This document shows positions 19,779 through 28,675 of a DNA stretch of 56,849 bases, one piece after another. Each line of letters opens with the position of its first letter. Position 1 is the stretch's first letter. The notes under the pieces are model-generated. The model saw nothing but the letters and a program-made list of their open reading frames with translations, had not been told where the DNA came from and ran no database searches. The stretch is from Pseudomonadota bacterium (lineage in GTDB: Bacteria > Pseudomonadota > Gammaproteobacteria > Xanthomonadales > Xanthomonadaceae), in contig JAEWZE010000294.1 of the NCBI GenBank assembly GCA_023395465.1, positions 1-56,849 of the forward strand, in the 5' to 3' direction. The position numbers and the translations under genes are program-made.

Positions 19779-21947
19779 ATGAGTTCCCGGACCTCCGGCA
19801 CCCCGCCCACCACCACCGGTCTTCCCGATGAAGCGGCCATGGACCGGATCTGGATCCGCAACCTGCTCGACGCGTCGGACGAGGTGATCTATTTCAAGGA
19901 CCTGCAGAGCCGCTTCCTGCGCGTCAGCCTGGGCATGGCCAACCGCCACGCGCTGACCCGGGAGCAGGTATGCGGGTTGACCGATTTCGACCTGTTCGCG
20001 GAGGAACACGCGGCCAGCGCGCTGGCGGACGAGCAGCAGATCCTGCGCACCGGCACCCCGATGGTGAACAAGGAAGAGTGCGAGAGCTTCGCCGACGGCA
20101 GCATGCGCTGGGTCTCGACCAGCAAGTTTCCCCTGTACGCCCCGGGCGGCCACATCGTCGGCACGTTCGGGATCTCCCACGACATCACCCGCCGGGTGCT
20201 GGCCGAACAGGAAACGGTGCGCCTGGCCGAGGCTTCCGCCGCGGCAAGCGCCAGCCTGGCCCGCGTCGAGGCGCAGCTGCGCGCGGTGCTCAATGGCTCG
20301 GCCGATGCCATCGCCCAGTACGCACCGGACCTGACCTACCGCTACATCAACCCGGCCGGCGAGCGCCTGCGCGGCAAGTCGCTGCAGGAGCTGGTGGGGC
20401 GGACGGACCGCGAGGTCGGCCCTGCGCACGAGTCGGCCGATTCGTGGGAGGAGGCCCTGCGGTGCGTGCTGGCGACCGGGGAACGCGGCGAGCACGAGTT
20501 CTCCATGCAGCACCCCGACGGCAGCCAGGGCTGGTTCCACACCACGCTGTCGCCCGAGACCGGCGAGGACGGCGCGGTCATCGGCGTGCTCACGTCCACG
20601 CGCGACGTATCCGCCAGCAAGCGCGCCGAGCTGGCGCTCGCGCACCAGGCGATGCACGACCCGGTGACCGGCCTGGCGAACCGTTACCTGCTGATGGACC
20701 GGCTCGGGCAGGCGCTGCTTCGGATGGGACGTTCGACTGGCCGGGTCGTCCTGGTCTTCGTCGACCTGGACCAGTTCAAGGCGGTCAACGACAGCTACGG
20801 CCACGAGGTGGGCGACGAGCTGCTGGTACAGCTGGCCAGGCGCCTCGCGGCGATGCGGCGGCGCGAGGACACCGTCGCGCGCCTGGGCGGCGACGAGTTC
20901 GTGGTGCTCTGCGAGAACGTCCAGTCGGATGCCAGCGTGCGCGAGATCGCCGCGCGGATGGTGAGCGCGATGGCCGAGCCGTTCCGCGTCGGCGCCGGCG
21001 TGCAGCTGCGCGTTTCGGCCAGCGTGGGCGTCGCCGTGGCGGGGGATGCGGCGGTCAGCGCCACCGACCTGCTGCGCCGCGCCGATACCGCGATGTACCG
21101 GGTCAAGCAGCAGGGCCGCAACGGTTTCCACGTCTACGACGCGGCGGCGGACGACCGCGCCGAGGGACCGTTGCAGCTCGAGATCGACCTGCAGCACGCA
21201 CTCGCGCGCGGCCAGCTGGCCCTGGCCTACCAGCCGATGCTCTCGCTCGAAGACCGGCGCCTGCTGGGCTTCGAGGCCCTGCTGCGCTGGCAGCATCCGG
21301 CACGCGGCACCCTGCTGCCGGGCGACTTCCTGGCCACCGCCGAGCGACTGGGCCTGATGGGGCTGCTCGGTGCGTGGGTGCTCGATGCCGCCTGCGCCCG
21401 GCTTGCCGCGTGGTCCGCCACCCCGACCTATGCGGCGGGCGAGCCGCTGGTGATGGCGGTGAACGTGTCGGGCAGCCAGTTGCGGGCCATCGGCTTCGCC
21501 GACCAGGTCCGCGAGGCGCTGGCCTCGCACGGCCTGGCACCTGCGCAGCTGCGCCTCGAAATCAGCGAACGCGACCTCGTCGAAGAGGATCCGCGCATCG
21601 AGGCCACCCTGGGCGAGCTGGGCAGGGTGGGCGTGCAACTGGCGGTGGACGATTTCGGAACCTCGGTGACGTCGCTGGCGCGGCTGTCGCGGATCCCGGT
21701 CGGCGTGGTCAAGCTCGGACGCTTCGCCGGCCTGCGCCAGCGCGACGTCGTGGCCGCCGTGATCGCGGCCGCGCATGGCCTGGGCATGAGCGTGGTCGGT
21801 GCCGGCATCGAGGACGCCGAACAGCTGGCCGAGCTGAGCGCACTGGCCTGCGACGACGGCCAGGGCTTCCTGCTCGGCCGGCCGCTGGAGGTGGACGCGG
21901 CCGAGCGGCTGCTGCGCGGCGGGGACGCCGGAGCGGCTGTGTCATAG
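19779..21947 (+). CDS. PAS-PAS-GGDEF-EAL signalling protein
   Basis: A 722-residue cytosolic c-di-GMP protein: two PAS domains (about residues 25-150 and 165-290), a GGDEF domain with an intact RLGGDEFVVL site (about residue 368) and an EAL domain (from about residue 465). The EAL motif itself is present (GFEALLRW), as are NVSGSQL and DDFGTS. However, the usual K-I-D after it is KLG and the usual A-E-G-V-E is GAGIE, so two conserved acidic positions are lost. This suggests an active cyclase with a weak or inactive phosphodiesterase half (inference). The ATG at 19779 has AGGA upstream. Signals sensed by the PAS domains are unknown. Confidence 0.92.
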   Translation: MSSRTSGTPPTTTGLPDEAAMDRIWIRNLLDASDEVIYFKDLQSRFLRVSLGMANRHALTREQVCGLTDFDLFAEEHAASALADEQQILRTGTPMVNKEECESFADGSMRWVSTSKFPLYAPGGHIVGTFGISHDITRRVLAEQETVRLAEASAAASASLARVEAQLRAVLNGSADAIAQYAPDLTYRYINPAGERLRGKSLQELVGRTDREVGPAHESADSWEEALRCVLATGERGEHEFSMQHPDGSQGWFHTTLSPETGEDGAVIGVLTSTRDVSASKRAELALAHQAMHDPVTGLANRYLLMDRLGQALLRMGRSTGRVVLVFVDLDQFKAVNDSYGHEVGDELLVQLARRLAAMRRREDTVARLGGDEFVVLCENVQSDASVREIAARMVSAMAEPFRVGAGVQLRVSASVGVAVAGDAAVSATDLLRRADTAMYRVKQQGRNGFHVYDAAADDRAEGPLQLEIDLQHALARGQLALAYQPMLSLEDRRLLGFEALLRWQHPARGTLLPGDFLATAERLGLMGLLGAWVLDAACARLAAWSATPTYAAGEPLVMAVNVSGSQLRAIGFADQVREALASHGLAPAQLRLEISERDLVEEDPRIEATLGELGRVGVQLAVDDFGTSVTSLARLSRIPVGVVKLGRFAGLRQRDVVAAVIAAAHGLGMSVVGAGIEDAEQLAELSALACDDGQGFLLGRPLEVDAAERLLRGGDAGAAVS

Positions 21948-21948
21948 T

Positions 21949-21977
21949 GCGCGGCCGACCCGCGGCCCGGGCCGCGC
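21949..21977 (+). terminator. GC-rich hairpin after the GGDEF-EAL gene
   Basis: An 8-bp perfect stem, GCGCGGCC at 21949-21956 with GGCCGCGC at 21970-21977, begins 2 nt after the stop codon of the GGDEF-EAL gene. No T-run follows, so termination is only a guess. It lies in what was the upstream region of xth before the island arrived. Confidence 0.35.
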
Positions 21978-21996
21978 GAGCACGACGACCCGACCC

Positions 21997-22026
21997 ATGC
22001 GCATCGCCAGCTGGAACGTGCAGTGA
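21997..22026 (+). pseudogene. xth: Stub of the original xth (exonuclease III) start
   Basis: The codons here read M-R-I-A-S-W-N-V-Q-stop. The first eight are the start of exonuclease III, whose N-terminus is M-K/R-I-A-S-W-N-V-N. The frame is lost right after the 17-bp repeat, because the island begins there. The rest of xth, with a new start codon, is at the other island end (56617). This stub therefore marks the original start of the gene. Confidence 0.85.
22003..22019 (+). repeat. Left attachment repeat (attL core) of the xth island
   Basis: ATCGCCAGCTGGAACGT here is repeated exactly at 56623-56639 in the same orientation. The flanking bases differ at both ends (GC before and GC after here; AA before and CA after at the right copy), so the core identity is exactly 17 bp. 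It encodes I-A-S-W-N-V of exonuclease III and lies 175 bp before the integrase start. Confidence 0.88.
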
Positions 22027-22144
22027 GGAATCACGGCGTTTCAGGATGTCTCATGACGACGACATTTCACATTGTATTTCAGCTAGTTAAGTGATCTCCT
22101 CGCCTCAGGAGCGTTCAGGAGCACTCACCGCATCCAATTTTTGT

Positions 22145-22163
22145 GGGGGTATCGCTGGGGGTA
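22145..22163 (+). repeat. Paired GGGGGTA sites, left arm (candidate integrase arm sites)
   Basis: GGGGGTA occurs at 22145-22151 and 22157-22163, spaced by 12 bp, just before the integrase start. The same pair with the same 12-bp spacing and orientation lies at the other end of the island (56544-56562). P4-type integrases bind short arm repeats near both attachment sites, which is the likely meaning. Confidence 0.55.
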
Positions 22164-22193
22164 TTCTGGAGGCCCCAATGCTGGCTTCCCCCC

Positions 22194-23384
22194 ATGCTGA
22201 CCGCCGTCCAGATCAACGCAGCCAAGCCCGCCGCGAAGGCCTACAAGCTGTCCGACAGTGGCGGCCTGTACCTGCTCGTACAGCCGACCGGCGCCAAGCT
22301 CTGGCGCTACAAGTTCCGCCTCGGCGGCGTGGAGGGACTCGACGCCCTTGGCAGCTATCCCGAAGTGTCGCTGGCGGAGGCACGCAAGGCGCACAGCGAC
22401 TCCAGGCGACAGGTTGCCGAAGGCATCAACCCGGTCATCGCCCGGCGGGAGCGCAAGCAAGCCCTGATCCAGGCCAGCCTCGCCCGCGAGAAGGGCTCCT
22501 TCGAAGCCGTCGCCGCCGACTGGAGCGCCGCCACCGCGCACGGCCTGCGAGCCTCAACAGTCCGGCAGCGGGAGGGGGAGCTTGCCAAAGACCTGCTCCC
22601 AAAGCTCAAGGCCCGACAGATCAAGGACATCACCCGGGTCGAGATCACCAGCCTGCTGAAGGCGGTCGAGAAGCGGGCACCGGAAGTCGCGCGCAACCAG
22701 CGCAATCACCTGTGGGGCATCTTCGAGTACGCCATCGACAGCGGCCTGGTGGACGCCAATCCCGTCCCGTCCATCCGAGTGCTCAAGAAGCGGGACCAGG
22801 AAAACCACCCCGCGCTGACGCCAGAGGAGATCGGCGCCTTCCTGCGCGATCTGGACGACCGCACCCGCCTCAACGAGCAGACGCGGATCGCCATGCTGCT
22901 GGTCATGCTGACCGCCTGTCGCAAGAACGAGATTCTCGGCGGCAGGTGGGACGAAATTGACTTAGAGGCAGGGGAATGGGAGATCCCGGCCGAGCGCATG
23001 AAGAACAAGCGGCCGCATTGGGTTCCACTCTCGACTCACGCGATCGCGCTATTGAAGCAGCTGCGGGAGCTTGGCCCCGGCTACTCCGCCCTGCTCTTTC
23101 CGAACCGCCGTGACCCCAAGCGCCCGATGGCCAACCGCACGCTCAACGCCGTCATGGAACGACTGGGCTACAGCGGCAAGGGCACTCCGCATGGCATGCG
23201 CGCCAGCTTCAGCACCCACTTCAATGGGCTGAATGCCCATGCCGACGTGATTGAGCTATGCCTAGCGCATACGCCGATGGGGAAGACTCGCGCGGCTTAC
23301 AACAGGCACCTGTACAAGGACGAGCGGCGAGAGCTGCTGCACGAGTGGGGAGATTGGCTGGGCAACCAACGTCATAGGCCCTGA
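22194..23384 (+). CDS. int: P4-type tyrosine recombinase (island integrase)
   Basis: A 396-residue integrase with the N-terminal arm-binding domain (LTAVQINAAKPAAKAYKLSD, then GGLYLLVQPTGAKLWRYKFR). It also has a core-binding domain (about residues 95-190) and a catalytic domain. Catalytic residues are visible: Arg in TACRKNEI (about 242), the H-x-x-R of HGMRASF (about 332), His in CLAHTP (about 359) and the nucleophile Tyr in AAYNRHLY (about 369). I use the ATG at 22194 (MLTAVQIN), the family N-terminus. The gene lies at one island end next to the repeat in xth and reads away from it, as for most integrases of this group. Such integrases usually use tRNA genes; use of xth is unusual. Confidence 0.95.
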   Translation: MLTAVQINAAKPAAKAYKLSDSGGLYLLVQPTGAKLWRYKFRLGGVEGLDALGSYPEVSLAEARKAHSDSRRQVAEGINPVIARRERKQALIQASLAREKGSFEAVAADWSAATAHGLRASTVRQREGELAKDLLPKLKARQIKDITRVEITSLLKAVEKRAPEVARNQRNHLWGIFEYAIDSGLVDANPVPSIRVLKKRDQENHPALTPEEIGAFLRDLDDRTRLNEQTRIAMLLVMLTACRKNEILGGRWDEIDLEAGEWEIPAERMKNKRPHWVPLSTHAIALLKQLRELGPGYSALLFPNRRDPKRPMANRTLNAVMERLGYSGKGTPHGMRASFSTHFNGLNAHADVIELCLAHTPMGKTRAAYNRHLYKDERRELLHEWGDWLGNQRHRP

Positions 23385-23569
23385 GCAGCGGGCAGCCGCA
23401 TGCGCCGCAACACCGGCATCTGTGGGGACTTTAATGCAGGTCGCAGCCTGCGTGATCGGGCAGCTAGCGACCCGAGGCTGACAGTCGCGAATGCCATTTC
23501 GTGGACGCGGGCCAAGCCAATAGTACCGCCCGAACGGCCAGGCTTCGCCTCTCAGATCTCGCCGGGAGC

Positions 23570-26077
23570 CTATTCACCGTAAGCTGGTCTGCGGTCGAAG
23601 TGCGAGCCGCAAACAGGGCAAATTACGTTCGTAACTTGATCTGCCAAGGTTAGATGGTATGTCCACCTCGTCCCGTTCTTGAATAGGACCTTCCTGCAAT
23701 GGTAGCAATGGGTTCTGATGGTCCATACACCGCAGAGCGCACAATCGAGCAGCCAGCTGGTACCACCCCCCTTGGTTTGCTTGGAACGAATGGATTGACG
23801 GGCGTGGGCCTCGCCGCAGCCGAGGCAGAAGCTACGCGACTCCCACTCCTGCTGTTCGCCGTCGACATCTTCAGGCTCTGGAAAGACGGACTGAAATCCC
23901 ATAATCAAAAGGCGTTTGAGGTGGTCGGTGGCTGTGGCGCCAGAGGACGACAAGCCAAGCTGTATCCAGCCATGGGTGTGGGACTGTGTCGCCCCGTAGT
24001 CGCAGTGCCGTCCCCACTCAAGTGGAGATGCGTTGTCACGCACGGTTCCATCGCAGGGCTGAAGGATGAACACGCTGCCGATCTTGTCGTAGCCTTTCGT
24101 TTGAATAAGCTCATCCAGAAGTTGGCGTGGGGAACGACTTCCCCATGTGCTCCTGAACTTCGAATCCAACACCACCACGCCCCGGGGCTCTTGGTGTGCA
24201 TTTAGGACGTCAAAGAATCGAATTATGAAGTCCGGCCGGCGCCCCGCTATTGATTCGAACTGGTAAATCAACGTCACTCGTTGACCAATGTCATGACGGT
24301 AAAACTCGAACGCCAGGTTGCGCTCGCCGGAGACTGACGCTGCCACCAGCCGGCTCGCCCAATTGCTCTCCGGGGTGAATCTGAAGTCCTCTATCAGGAT
24401 TGCGAATAGCTGGAGCAGACACCATTTCTCGTAGATGTCGCTGGCATGCAGAATGCCCACCTTCTCGACGTCCTCGAGAAGCGAAGGATCAAACCCAACC
24501 TTTCTGAATAGTTCAGCCACCATCTTGAAAGACGACAAGCAGGCGGAATAGGCGGGATTGGTGACGAACGTCATGCCCGTCGGGAAGACGTCGGATCGAG
24601 TGACACCCAATCCACGTAGTCGGCTGTCGATCTCTGCGAGAGTTCCCGCCGATCTCCCCAAGGCCTCAGCTGACGACGCAATTGCATTCCGCTTCGAGAG
24701 TGCTCGCCTCGCACGCGACTCCGCCGTCTTCGCTTCCCGCTGCAGCTCCTTACGTTCTGCCGAAGTCAAGCCGACCGTCCACCCATGTTCTTCAAGGAAC
24801 CGCCTTTTTGCTATGCGCGCTGCAGTCGGGTCGGTGCGAATCGAGATGGAAGAGACCATGGAGAATGACAGTTCCCGATACTTCTTTCCTCTCTGAGTTT
24901 CCTTGATGACAGAACTGGCTTCGCCTTCGAACGTCAGCTCCCGGCAGACATGGATGGAGGATTGCACCAGATTGAAGATCTGCTCCGGCAACACAACCAC
25001 GCGAAAGGCAATGTCTTCATCCGACGCAGCTGCTCTCCCATCAACTCGATCGTAGAAGTACGAAGGTCCATCACCGAAGCGCTGAGTCAATCGGATCGGG
25101 TATTCCCTCGTGCGCGGTGGCCTCACGCTGCCGCCTGCACGGTAGTTGGTCAGAGCGTTCACCCTTCGGGCGATATCGGCTGTCTGTTGGTCATATACAT
25201 CCGGATCGACGTGCCGATGCGTCATGACACGATTATCCTTGGCGCGCTGATCCTCTTGGGTCGACAACGCGCCGAGAAATTCGCTCTGTCGGGACGCGGC
25301 CTTGAGCCAAGCGCTGATCCATGCATTCACTAAAGCCAACATGTGCCGGACGTAGCGGTTCTCCGCTGTGTTGGCGGATTCATCGAAGACCCTTCCCGTC
25401 AGGCGGCGCTTCTGTGGCTGCTGTGACAACTCCCGAAACGTCTCGGCGGTGGCACGTACTTTCGAGATCGGCGTTGGCCTGCGCCCCTCCTTCACGGCCA
25501 CCAAGGGCGTTGCGAGGATCTTACGCGCAGCGGTGCACAAGGCATCCAGGATCGGCACTAACTGCGCGCTGGATGTCCCGGCACCGCCGGTTGCAGTTGC
25601 TCCGGCTTCGTCATTCATGATCATCCAGAGCAGGCTGCCCCGGAAATCGTCCACGTAGGCTTGGATATCGCCCCGCCCGTAGCCAGACAGGGAGTTCTGG
25701 ATCACCAGGAATCTGTCGCCTATCCGAACCCGAAAGCTGCCCGAACTGCGCCTCAGCTCGCTGAGGTGGCGCTGCGTGGAGCCATCCCATCCATCGCTGC
25801 TGATGAACCAGACACCTTCGCCAACAGGGTTATTCACTCGGAGCCAGGGTGTTTCCCGGCCGGATGCATCCACCATCGCAGGTAAGACTTTCTCTTGATC
25901 GTCAATGCGGATACCGATCCAGGGATACGAATCGTTGAAGATCGTGGATTCAACCGTGAACTCCCGCGTGCCGAACTGCTCCACCGCGAGGGGTGTGGGC
26001 GCTACCTCGATCTTGCTGGTGACACCTTCTGCCAGCCAGTCGATACGCAGATAGTGGACTTCGAACCCGAGCTGCAT
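23570..26077 (-). CDS. McrC-like DUF2357 protein with PD-(D/E)xK nuclease and zinc ribbons
   Basis: An 835-residue protein encoded directly after the McrB-like gene. The first 500 residues resemble DUF2357 proteins, with a charged helical part (ERKELQREAKTAESRARR). A nuclease core follows: RRPDFIIRF and VVVLDSKFRSTW (about residue 637) give the D...D-x-K pattern of PD-(D/E)xK enzymes. The last 100 residues hold four CxxC pairs (CLGC, CALC, CYHC, CPVC), so one or two zinc ribbons for nucleic acid or protein binding. The ATG at 26077 shares one base with the upstream stop (TGATG); a TTG at 26089 is the alternative. It is the likely cutting subunit of a McrBC-like restriction system; the target modification is unknown. 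Confidence 0.82.
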   Translation of the reverse strand: MQLGFEVHYLRIDWLAEGVTSKIEVAPTPLAVEQFGTREFTVESTIFNDSYPWIGIRIDDQEKVLPAMVDASGRETPWLRVNNPVGEGVWFISSDGWDGSTQRHLSELRRSSGSFRVRIGDRFLVIQNSLSGYGRGDIQAYVDDFRGSLLWMIMNDEAGATATGGAGTSSAQLVPILDALCTAARKILATPLVAVKEGRRPTPISKVRATAETFRELSQQPQKRRLTGRVFDESANTAENRYVRHMLALVNAWISAWLKAASRQSEFLGALSTQEDQRAKDNRVMTHRHVDPDVYDQQTADIARRVNALTNYRAGGSVRPPRTREYPIRLTQRFGDGPSYFYDRVDGRAAASDEDIAFRVVVLPEQIFNLVQSSIHVCRELTFEGEASSVIKETQRGKKYRELSFSMVSSISIRTDPTAARIAKRRFLEEHGWTVGLTSAERKELQREAKTAESRARRALSKRNAIASSAEALGRSAGTLAEIDSRLRGLGVTRSDVFPTGMTFVTNPAYSACLSSFKMVAELFRKVGFDPSLLEDVEKVGILHASDIYEKWCLLQLFAILIEDFRFTPESNWASRLVAASVSGERNLAFEFYRHDIGQRVTLIYQFESIAGRRPDFIIRFFDVLNAHQEPRGVVVLDSKFRSTWGSRSPRQLLDELIQTKGYDKIGSVFILQPCDGTVRDNASPLEWGRHCDYGATQSHTHGWIQLGLSSSGATATDHLKRLLIMGFQSVFPEPEDVDGEQQEWESRSFCLGCGEAHARQSIRSKQTKGGGTSWLLDCALCGVWTIRTHCYHCRKVLFKNGTRWTYHLTLADQVTNVICPVCGSHFDRRPAYGE

Positions 26078-28209
26078 CAGCGCGCCCAAAAATTCGCGAT
26101 TCCGTTGTTGCCCTCGGCACGCGCCAGCAACTCGTCCAGCGCATCCAGCGCGGACTCCGTGACCAGCGTCCTGTTCAGCCCATTGAGCTCGCTCGTCAAG
26201 GCGTTCCTGAGCGACGCCAACACGTCGCGTCGCTTCGCGCCCGTGCTGGTGACCTTGTCGAGTTCGACGATCATCTTTGGCAGGATCTTGTGCAGGACGA
26301 TGTTGTTGAGGGCCTCTGTAGTCCCGAGCCCGACATCGCCAGCCTTGTCCATGTAGTTCATCGACTGACGGATCGCGCGAAGCCCGAATTCGATGCCAAG
26401 GGGGTCGAGGTACTCGCGCGAGAGACGAGATAGCACAGCCACGGCCGAGTTCTGTCTGTCAAAGGTGGGGTACTGATCGCGCGTGCCTATGTCATCTACT
26501 CGCAGATTGATCGGCTGGAGGATGTCGAGATCGAACACTTCGACTTCCTTCTCGACAGATTCCCAATCCACCAGTACTGGATTTCTGAAGCGCATGACAT
26601 GGGCGCGGTCCAGAATCTTGGGAGATAGATAATGCGTGGTCTCGTCGACATTGATCGCGCCGATGATCCATGCATTGCGGGGGAACCTCAACGTTGGAGG
26701 GATGTCCAGCAATCCGGCCAGCGAACGCCTGAGCTTTGCGTGGTGAGCCAGCACATTGTCAGAGTCCTGGAAGCCAGCCAGCTTGCGCAACTCCAGGCTC
26801 GCGTGATCATTCAGCAAGATGTCTTCGAGCGAGGCGTTCGTAGGTAGGCCGGCGCGTGTCCTGGCTTCCTGCTCCAAGATCAGGAAGAGGTGGTTATCGA
26901 CGGCTGTCTGGCGCTCCTCCCCTGATGCATAGAGGTGGATCAATGGGTCTCTACCACGGGTTTCTAGCAGACTCAGGAAATCGGCAAAGTAGTACTCCAC
27001 TCGGGCGAGGTTCATCTCGTCGAGGCAGATGAAGTAGGGAACCTCGGGGTCGCGAGCGGCCTCCAGCAGTGCAAGCAGGAATTGGGACGGGTGGTAGCGC
27101 CCCTCAATCGGGTTGTAGTAGCCCAGCAGGTCCTCGGCGCTGGTCCAGTTCGGCTTGACCGGCACGATCACACATTTGCCGCCAATCGCGTCCGCCACCG
27201 ACTTGATCAGACTGGTCTTGCCGGAGCCGGAATCACCGGCCAAGACGAGCAAGTCGCTAGTGCGCAGCAAGGTGATGTAATCCAGCAACTGCGCGCGGCT
27301 GTAATGCATGCCCCTTTGCCATGAATGTGCCTGAACATAGCCCGCCAGCTTGTTCAGGTCGCCCCCCAGGGCATCCTGAAAGTCGTGGCCTTCGCGTCTG
27401 CGCGGCTGAAGAGTTGAAGGAAACAACTTCTCAAGATCCGCTTCCTCGATCAGCCGGAGCGCCAGCATTCGATCAGCCTTCTCTCTGAGGAGGGTCTCAA
27501 GTCCTCGCAAACTTTCTTCCAAAGCCGTTCTCCTGCTTTTTGTCTCAGACTCGAGCGCGTAGGCGCGGCCCGCTGCGTTTTTTATTTCGACCCGCAGCCC
27601 CTTGAGCTGCTGGTCCAGCTTCTCATTTTCTGCTTGAGCCGCAGCAAGCGTCGTCCGGGCAGCTTCCAGCGCAGCCGCAGCACCCGCGGTTTCTTCACCC
27701 AAACGGGCTTCGATGACTTGGCGCGCCATGTCTGTGATGAGCGACGCGGACCCGGAGGTAAGCCGGTGAACGCCCCATCCGTCGGGGATCGAGGCGAGCG
27801 GGGTCAGGGTGCCGGCCCGCACCGTGCAGGCCAGGGGATCTTCGCGCTCCTTGCGCCGCGTCAGGGGCGATAGGTCCAAGGTAGCGATCGCGAATACGGT
27901 GGATACCTGGTCCTGATGGAAGCGCTGAAGTTCGCTGGGGGGCACGAAGACTCCTTGGTGGACGCGTGAATTGCCCGGAGCCGACAACCTAGTACCAGTG
28001 GCCGGATGGTGCAGATCCTCGAGAAATGCGAACGATGCGCCATCAGCTTGGCGCAGTCGGCCTACCACTTGAATGTTCTTGGGGGACGCCTGGTTCCAAG
28101 CGTCGGCGAGAAATTGCAGTAGCTCTGCGTCTGACCACGACAATGTGGGCTGCGGTGGATCGATTGCCAGTCGATGCGATGGGAGGATTTCGTTGGCTTC
28201 GCTTTTCAT
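26077..28209 (-). CDS. McrB-like AAA+ ATPase/GTPase with coiled coil
   Basis: A 710-residue motor protein. The N-terminal 180 residues are a likely recognition domain of unknown fold. Residues 190-270 form a long coiled coil (AAAQAENEKLDQQLKGLRVE). The AAA+ module follows: Walker A GDSGSGKTSL (about 326), Walker B and the McrB-type block FICLDEMNLARVEYYFADFL (about 400), sensor region IIGAINVDETTHYLSPK. In McrBC systems this subunit forms a ring, recognises the target and moves DNA for the McrC nuclease. The start used is ATG 28209; a TTG at 28248 is in frame and would add 13 residues. It is adjacent to, and translationally linked with, the DUF2357 gene. Confidence 0.85.
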   Translation of the reverse strand: MKSEANEILPSHRLAIDPPQPTLSWSDAELLQFLADAWNQASPKNIQVVGRLRQADGASFAFLEDLHHPATGTRLSAPGNSRVHQGVFVPPSELQRFHQDQVSTVFAIATLDLSPLTRRKEREDPLACTVRAGTLTPLASIPDGWGVHRLTSGSASLITDMARQVIEARLGEETAGAAAALEAARTTLAAAQAENEKLDQQLKGLRVEIKNAAGRAYALESETKSRRTALEESLRGLETLLREKADRMLALRLIEEADLEKLFPSTLQPRRREGHDFQDALGGDLNKLAGYVQAHSWQRGMHYSRAQLLDYITLLRTSDLLVLAGDSGSGKTSLIKSVADAIGGKCVIVPVKPNWTSAEDLLGYYNPIEGRYHPSQFLLALLEAARDPEVPYFICLDEMNLARVEYYFADFLSLLETRGRDPLIHLYASGEERQTAVDNHLFLILEQEARTRAGLPTNASLEDILLNDHASLELRKLAGFQDSDNVLAHHAKLRRSLAGLLDIPPTLRFPRNAWIIGAINVDETTHYLSPKILDRAHVMRFRNPVLVDWESVEKEVEVFDLDILQPINLRVDDIGTRDQYPTFDRQNSAVAVLSRLSREYLDPLGIEFGLRAIRQSMNYMDKAGDVGLGTTEALNNIVLHKILPKMIVELDKVTSTGAKRRDVLASLRNALTSELNGLNRTLVTESALDALDELLARAEGNNGIANFWAR

Positions 28210-28675
28210 TTGGATCGGGCAATTTGTTGGCCGTAATTTGGTTGCCAATTGCGAAGAAGTCTGTTGGGCAGCCGACGACCGCTGCGTTTGCTCTTCTCGA
28301 ACATCATTTCCATGATAGTCCTTGCACTACGCAGCTTAGTGCCTCGCCGGGTTCAACCAATGGTTCCAGTCGTGATACCTGCCGGACTACAACCGCAGAC
28401 AGCGTCAAATCAGTCGAACCGGGAGCTCATCGCGGCAAAGTTCAGTCACCCCACCTCACTGATGTTCGCTAAAAAAAGATCGCCAATTTTCGGGACGATC
28501 GCATTGCTTCTGGGTCCGACCAGCTCGCGCCACGGCGGGCTTGAAGTAGCCAACCCATCGGACCCAAGGCGGGCAAGAGGGGCACCCCAGGTAGGTACCT
28601 CGGGATACTGCGTCCGCTTGAAGGGTTGTGGCCCTTCGGCTGTCGGCGACTTTGCGACGAACCGAGCGTGGCCCA
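28210..28675. other. 466-nt gap between the McrB-like gene and the membrane/nuclease gene
   Basis: It holds no gene I can support. A 76-codon minus-strand frame opens at 28676 in a TGATG overlap with the preceding stop, but it runs into the terminator and has no recognisable content. The gap should contain the promoter of the McrB-like gene; I cannot point to clear -35/-10 boxes. The terminator at 28471-28500 is its only clear element. Confidence 0.6.
28471..28500 (-). terminator. Rho-independent terminator for the membrane/nuclease gene
   Basis: On the minus strand the stem GATCG(T)CC pairs with GGCGATC (plus positions 28493-28500 and 28478-28484; one bulged base) and is followed at once by seven T's (28477-28471). 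It lies about 180 nt after the stop of the gene ending at 28676 and before the McrB-like gene, separating the two units. Confidence 0.7.
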
